Origin: Halieaceae bacterium
GTDB lineage: Bacteria > Pseudomonadota > Gammaproteobacteria > Pseudomonadales > Halieaceae
Direction: 5' to 3'
NCBI GenBank assembly: GCA_011523115.1
Contig: WTHO01000132.1
Span: 1-10,491 of the forward strand
Length of the DNA: 10,491 bases
The notes beneath the pieces were generated by a model. The model worked only from the letters and a program-made list of their open reading frames with translations, did not search any database and had not been told where the DNA came from. The position numbers and the translations under genes were made by a program. How positions within the stretch are numbered: the first letter of the stretch is position 1; each line of letters begins with the position of its first letter. Shown here one piece after another: positions 6,755 to 10,491 of this stretch.

Positions 6755-9367
6755 ATGCTGGAAGCCTACCGCCAACACGTTGCCGAGCGCGCTGCGCAAC
6801 AGATCCCACCTGCGCCTCTATCACCCGAGCAAGTGTCCGGGCTGGTCGACCTGCTGAAAAATCCCCCCGCTGGCGAAGAGGACTTTCTGGTGGAACTGCT
6901 GACCGAGCGGGTTCCTCCCGGGGTCGATGAAGCGGCCTACGTAAAAGCTGGTTTCCTCTCAGCGGTAGCAACGGGCGAAACGTCCTGCCCGCTGATAGAC
7001 CGCCAACACGCGATCCGATTACTCGGAGACATGCATGGTGGCTACAACATCAGCACCCTCATAGGATTACTCGACGATGCTGAACTAGGCGTGGCGGCCG
7101 CAGACGAGCTCAAGCACACACTGCTGGTCTTTGATGCTTTTCACGACGTTGTGGAGCGAGCAAACAACGGCTCCACCAATGCGCAAGCCGTGCTGAAGAG
7201 CTGGGCGGATGGCGAGTGGTTCACCCGCCAAACCGAGGTGCCAGAATCTCTCAAAATGGTGGTTTTCAAGGTCACCGGCGAGACCAATACGGATGATCTG
7301 TCACCTGCCCCAGACGCTTGGTCTCGACCTGACATCCCTCTTCACGCACTCGCCATGTTCAAAATGGCGCGTGATGGCATTGAGCCCGACGAGGCCGGTG
7401 TCATCGGCCCGCTTGCACAAATTGAATCGATTAAGCGTCACGGCTTACCCGTGGCTTTTGTCGGTGACGTCGTCGGTACCGGCTCTTCTCGAAAATCTGC
7501 GACCAACTCGGTGTTGTGGTATTTCGGAGAGGACACACCCGGCATCCCCAATAAACGCGCGGGCGGCGTCTGCATCGGCGGAAAGGTGGCCCCCATTTTC
7601 TATAACACGATGGAAGATGCGGGCGCGTTGGTGTTTGAAGCACCTGTGGACAATCTGAACATGGGCGACATCATCGAAATTCGACCCTATGACGGCAAGA
7701 TTCTCTCTGAATCCGGTGAAGTACTGGCAGAGTTCGCATTGCGGTCAGAGGTTCTGCTCGACGAAGTGCGGGCGGGCGGCCGAATCAACCTCATTATCGG
7801 CCGCGGATTGACGGGTAAGGCTCGCGAAGCACTGGGGCTCGGTGAAAGCGAGTTATTTCGAAAACCGGAGCAGCCCGAGCACTCCGACAGAGGCTTCACG
7901 CTGGCGCAGAAAATGGTAGGTCAGGCCTGCGGCGTAGAAGGCATCCGTCCAGGCACCTACTGCGAACCCAAAATGACAACGGTAGGCTCACAGGATACAA
8001 CCGGCCCCATGACCCGAGACGAGCTACAGGACTTGGCCTGTCTGGGCTTCTCGGCGGACCTGACGATGCAATCTTTTTGCCATACTGCGGCCTACCCCAA
8101 ACCTGTCGACATCAATACCCAGCACTCTCTGCCGGACTTCATCATGACCCGGGGAGGCGTCTCCCTGCGACCCGGAGACGGCATCATCCACAGCTGGCTG
8201 AACCGCATGTTGCTCCCGGATACGGTGGGCACAGGCGGCGACTCTCATACCCGCTTTCCTATGGGCATCTCGTTCCCCGCAGGATCCGGGCTGGTGGCCT
8301 TCGCAGCGGCGACAGGGGTTATGCCCTTGGACATGCCCGAATCCGTTCTGGTCCGTTTTAAAGGTGAGATGCAGCCTGGTGTGACACTGCGAGATCTCGT
8401 CCATGCCATCCCCTACTACGCTATACAGCAGGGTCTGCTCACCGTTGAGAAAAAGGGCAAGAAGAATATCTTCTCGGGAAAAATTCTTGAAATTGAGGGG
8501 TTAGAAACGCTGACCGTTGAGCAGGCATTCGAGCTCTCTGACGCATCTGCAGAGCGGTCAGCTGCGGGGTGCACCATCAAGCTGGGGGAAGAGACGATTT
8601 CCGAGTATCTCCGCTCAAACATCGTACTGCTGCGGTCGATGATTGCAGAAGGCTATGGTGACGCCAGGACGCTGGAGCGACGGGCGAGAAACATGGAGGC
8701 ATGGTTGGCCGCGCCCACTCTGCTCGAGGCCGACACCGACGCCGAATACGCGGCAGTCATCGAGATCGACCTCGCTGATATCGATCAGCCGATCGTCTGC
8801 GCGCCCAACGATCCGGACGATGCCCGCTTACTGTCAGACGTTCAGGGCGATCGGGTCGACGAGGTGTTTATCGGTAGCTGTATGACCAATATCGGTCATT
8901 TTCGTGCAGCGGGGGAACTGCTGCAGGCTCATGGAGCACCGGTGAGCACGAGGATGTGGATCTGCCCGCCCACCCGTATGGATGAACATCAGCTGATGGA
9001 GGAAGGTTATTTCGCGATCTTTGGTCGTGCGGGCGCGCGGACAGAGATGCCAGGGTGCTCTCTGTGCATGGGTAATCAGGCGAGAGTGGCTCCGGGCGCA
9101 ACGGTCCTATCCACCTCCACTCGCAATTTCCCCAACCGGCTGGGAGAGGGCGCCAATGTGTACCTAACCTCTGCAGAATTAGCCGCAGTGGGCGCCCTGC
9201 TCGGGAAGCTCCCGACACCGGAGGAATATCAGGCTTATGCGAGCAAAATTGATTCGATGGCAGATGACATCTACCGATACATGAACTTTGATCAGGTGGT
9301 GGCCTTTCAACAACTCGCTGAAGACGGTGCACGCATTGCCGCAACGATTATCGATGAAGTCGCCTGA
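6755..9367 (+). CDS. acnB: Aconitate hydratase B (bifunctional aconitase / 2-methylisocitrate dehydratase)
   Basis: AcnB interconverts citrate and isocitrate through cis-aconitate in the TCA cycle. The family also acts on 2-methylisocitrate. The 870-residue product (E. coli 865) aligns over its full length. The N-terminal HEAT-like domain covers about 1-160 (KNPPAGEE at 35-42). The swivel domain follows, with [20 protein letters not shown] at 173-192 and GTGSSRKSA at 241-249. The catalytic domains follow, with CHTAAYPKP near 442-450, GTGGDSHTR at 492-500 and SAERSAAGC at 598-606. The predicted 4Fe-4S ligands are Cys709 (GSCMTN), Cys768 and Cys771 (GCSLCMGNQ), one residue off from E. coli. The ATG has GGGGAG at 6742-6747, 7 nt upstream. 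In E. coli the cluster-free protein binds mRNA; whether that holds here is unknown. It appears monocistronic and converges on metZ. Confidence 0.98.
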   Translation: MLEAYRQHVAERAAQQIPPAPLSPEQVSGLVDLLKNPPAGEEDFLVELLTERVPPGVDEAAYVKAGFLSAVATGETSCPLIDRQHAIRLLGDMHGGYNISTLIGLLDDAELGVAAADELKHTLLVFDAFHDVVERANNGSTNAQAVLKSWADGEWFTRQTEVPESLKMVVFKVTGETNTDDLSPAPDAWSRPDIPLHALAMFKMARDGIEPDEAGVIGPLAQIESIKRHGLPVAFVGDVVGTGSSRKSATNSVLWYFGEDTPGIPNKRAGGVCIGGKVAPIFYNTMEDAGALVFEAPVDNLNMGDIIEIRPYDGKILSESGEVLAEFALRSEVLLDEVRAGGRINLIIGRGLTGKAREALGLGESELFRKPEQPEHSDRGFTLAQKMVGQACGVEGIRPGTYCEPKMTTVGSQDTTGPMTRDELQDLACLGFSADLTMQSFCHTAAYPKPVDINTQHSLPDFIMTRGGVSLRPGDGIIHSWLNRMLLPDTVGTGGDSHTRFPMGISFPAGSGLVAFAAATGVMPLDMPESVLVRFKGEMQPGVTLRDLVHAIPYYAIQQGLLTVEKKGKKNIFSGKILEIEGLETLTVEQAFELSDASAERSAAGCTIKLGEETISEYLRSNIVLLRSMIAEGYGDARTLERRARNMEAWLAAPTLLEADTDAEYAAVIEIDLADIDQPIVCAPNDPDDARLLSDVQGDRVDEVFIGSCMTNIGHFRAAGELLQAHGAPVSTRMWICPPTRMDEHQLMEEGYFAIFGRAGARTEMPGCSLCMGNQARVAPGATVLSTSTRNFPNRLGEGANVYLTSAELAAVGALLGKLPTPEEYQAYASKIDSMADDIYRYMNFDQVVAFQQLAEDGARIAATIIDEVA

Positions 9368-9383
9368 ATAGGAATCTCAGCTT

Positions 9384-9410
9384 TCTGGCGGTGGTCGATC
9401 CGGCGTCAGA
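9384..9410 (+). other. Imperfect hairpin in the acnB/metZ convergent gap
   Basis: TCTGGCG (9384-9390) can pair with CGTCAGA (9404-9410) with one G-U pair. After a G-G mismatch three more pairs close a UCGAU loop. It begins 17 nt after the acnB stop and ends 8 nt before the metZ stop codon. No U-run follows on either strand, so a classic intrinsic terminator is not supported. It may protect the acnB 3' end. It folds better as the plus-strand RNA because the G-U pair becomes A-C on the other strand. Confidence 0.3.
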
Positions 9411-9417
9411 GGGTTGC

Positions 9418-10491
9418 TCAGGCTCTGCGGGTAGCCGCAAAACCGCGCTCGCAGTCCGCTTGAAGGTCCTCAACGTCCTCAAGACCGACTGCAATCCGGA
9501 TCATACCCTGATTAATACCCGCCTCTTCCCGCTGCCGCTCAGACAACCGACCATGGGTAGTCGTAGCAGGGTGAACGATCGTAGTCTTCGCATCACCGAG
9601 GTTAGCAGTGAGCGACATCAGCACCGTCGCGTCGATAAACTGCCACGCCGCTTCGCGACCACCTGCCACCTCAAATGCCAGCACTCCGCCGTAGCGACGC
9701 TGTTGGCGCGACGCCAGCTCATGTCCGGGATGATTAGCCAGACCACAGTAATGCACCCGTTCCACCAGAGGCTGCTCCTGCAACCATGCGGCCAGGACCT
9801 GCGCGTTATCGGAGTGTGCGCGCATTCGGAGATCCAATGTCTCCAAACCTTTCAGCATCACCCAGGCGTTAAAGGCGCTCATGGTCGGGCCACAGGAGCG
9901 ATTGAATGCGACAACCGGGGCAATGAGCTCTTCCCGCCCGACCAATGCGCCACCTAAAACCCTTCCTTGACCGTCCAGATACTTTGTCGCTGAGTGGGTC
10001 ACAATGTCCGCGCCCAACGATAGTGGCTGCTGAAGCGCGGGCGTGCAGAAGCAATTGTCCACCGCGAGAATAGCGCCCAACTCGCGACTCAGGGTCGCAA
10101 GCTCCGTAATATCAGCGATGGCGTTCAGCGGATTTGATGGCGTCTCAAGAAAAAGAAGCCGGGTTTTTGACGTGGCCGCCGCGCGCCACGCATCGACCTG
10201 AGTCAGAGAAACAAAGGTGACATCGACCCCAAACTTTCTGAGTGTGTTGTCGAAAAGGCTCACCGTGGCGCCAAAAACATCGCGGGAGCACAAGACGTGG
10301 TCTCCCGCGCGCAGGTGGGTCATGCACAGGGCGAGAATCGCGGACATGCCCGAAGCCGTCGCCACCGCACATTCACCCTCCTCCAGCGCTGCCAGCCGCT
10401 GTTCAAATCCCCTGACAGTGGGGTTCGTGTAGCGTGAATACACATTGCCAACTTCATCGCCGGAGAATTTCGCCGCTGCATCGCTGGCGGA
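9418..10491 (-). CDS. metZ: O-succinylhomoserine sulfhydrylase (start outside window)
   Basis: MetZ is a cytoplasmic PLP enzyme that makes homocysteine from O-succinylhomoserine and sulfide, a direct route to methionine. The frame stays open to the window edge: 357 residues are visible, and families of about 400 residues suggest roughly 45 are missing. The first visible residues (SASDAAAKFSGDEVGNVYSR) match the region before the conserved YSRYTNPT motif, so the GTG at 10443 is internal and not the start. The PLP signature AVDNCFCTPALQQP precedes HSATKYLDGQGR, whose Lys (codon 9984-9982) should form the Schiff base. The aspartate of AVDN should contact the PLP ring nitrogen. The CFCTPALQQP wording favours MetZ over MetB, MetC or methionine gamma-lyase, though this superfamily is easily mixed up. 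The C-terminal motif VGLEDVEDL is intact. It converges on acnB with a 50-nt gap. Confidence 0.88.
   Translation of the reverse strand, partial: SASDAAAKFSGDEVGNVYSRYTNPTVRGFEQRLAALEEGECAVATASGMSAILALCMTHLRAGDHVLCSRDVFGATVSLFDNTLRKFGVDVTFVSLTQVDAWRAAATSKTRLLFLETPSNPLNAIADITELATLSRELGAILAVDNCFCTPALQQPLSLGADIVTHSATKYLDGQGRVLGGALVGREELIAPVVAFNRSCGPTMSAFNAWVMLKGLETLDLRMRAHSDNAQVLAAWLQEQPLVERVHYCGLANHPGHELASRQQRRYGGVLAFEVAGGREAAWQFIDATVLMSLTANLGDAKTTIVHPATTTHGRLSERQREEAGINQGMIRIAVGLEDVEDLQADCERGFAATRRA

Noticed and set aside
8868..9344. Open frame (158 codons) on the minus strand within acnB
   Set aside because: The acnB frame here carries the Fe-S cysteines and full-length similarity to AcnB, so the opposite frame is a shadow.
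9391..9957. Long open frame (188 codons) on the plus strand opposite metZ
   Set aside because: It is the antisense of a clear metZ coding region, has no recognisable domain, and its sequence is what a GC-rich complementary frame would give.
10441..10443. GTG at 10443 as the metZ start
   Set aside because: The frame continues upstream to the window edge with residues that match the MetZ N-terminal region, so the gene is cut by the window rather than short.
1..10491. Possible mobile element, CRISPR array, defence system or prophage
   Set aside because: No repeat arrays, transposase, integrase or phage-like genes were seen. Apart from the DUF1289-type gene, every major gene is a recognised housekeeping gene, in an order resembling related genomes.

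Overview
The window looks like ordinary chromosomal housekeeping DNA from a gammaproteobacterium with moderately high GC. The protein sequences (GlnRS, AcnB, PpiB, LpxH, MiaE, MetZ) read as gammaproteobacterial. From memory, the order lpxH-ppiB-glnS-cysS-folD next to tRNA genes, with acnB nearby, resembles the Pseudomonas aeruginosa chromosome. A marine relative such as the OM60/NOR5, SAR92 or Halieaceae group is my guess; it is not shown by the sequence. I see no mobile element, CRISPR array, phage gene or toxin-antitoxin pair, and base composition looks uniform throughout.

Layout: a tRNA-Pro(UGG) on the minus strand is cut by the left edge. It diverges from folD (+). folD converges, 5 nt apart, on a minus-strand glnS-cysS operon whose two genes overlap by 8 nt. 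glnS diverges from ppiB-lpxH (+), with 171 nt between them holding candidate promoters for both directions. lpxH converges, 4 nt apart, on a minus-strand pair: a DUF1289-type four-cysteine protein followed by miaE, overlapping by 4 nt. That pair diverges from acnB (+), which converges after 50 nt on metZ (-). metZ runs off the right edge without its start. No gene-free stretch exceeds 300 bases. The longest are 45-177, 4063-4233 and 6592-6754, all between divergent genes.

Functions: the left half serves translation and one-carbon metabolism (tRNA-Pro, GlnRS, CysRS, FolD) plus protein folding (PpiB). lpxH makes the lipid A precursor lipid X, so the cell has a lipopolysaccharide-type outer membrane. 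miaE is a tRNA-modifying diiron hydroxylase. acnB is the main TCA-cycle aconitase, and metZ makes homocysteine by direct sulfhydrylation.

I did not find a convincing undescribed system. The best lead is the translationally coupled pair of a DUF1289 protein, carrying a long C-terminal extension with a second His/Cys cluster, and the diiron enzyme MiaE. Lesser points are FolD motif variants, a promoter that helps fix the start of the DUF1289 gene, and several hairpins near promoters and gene ends.
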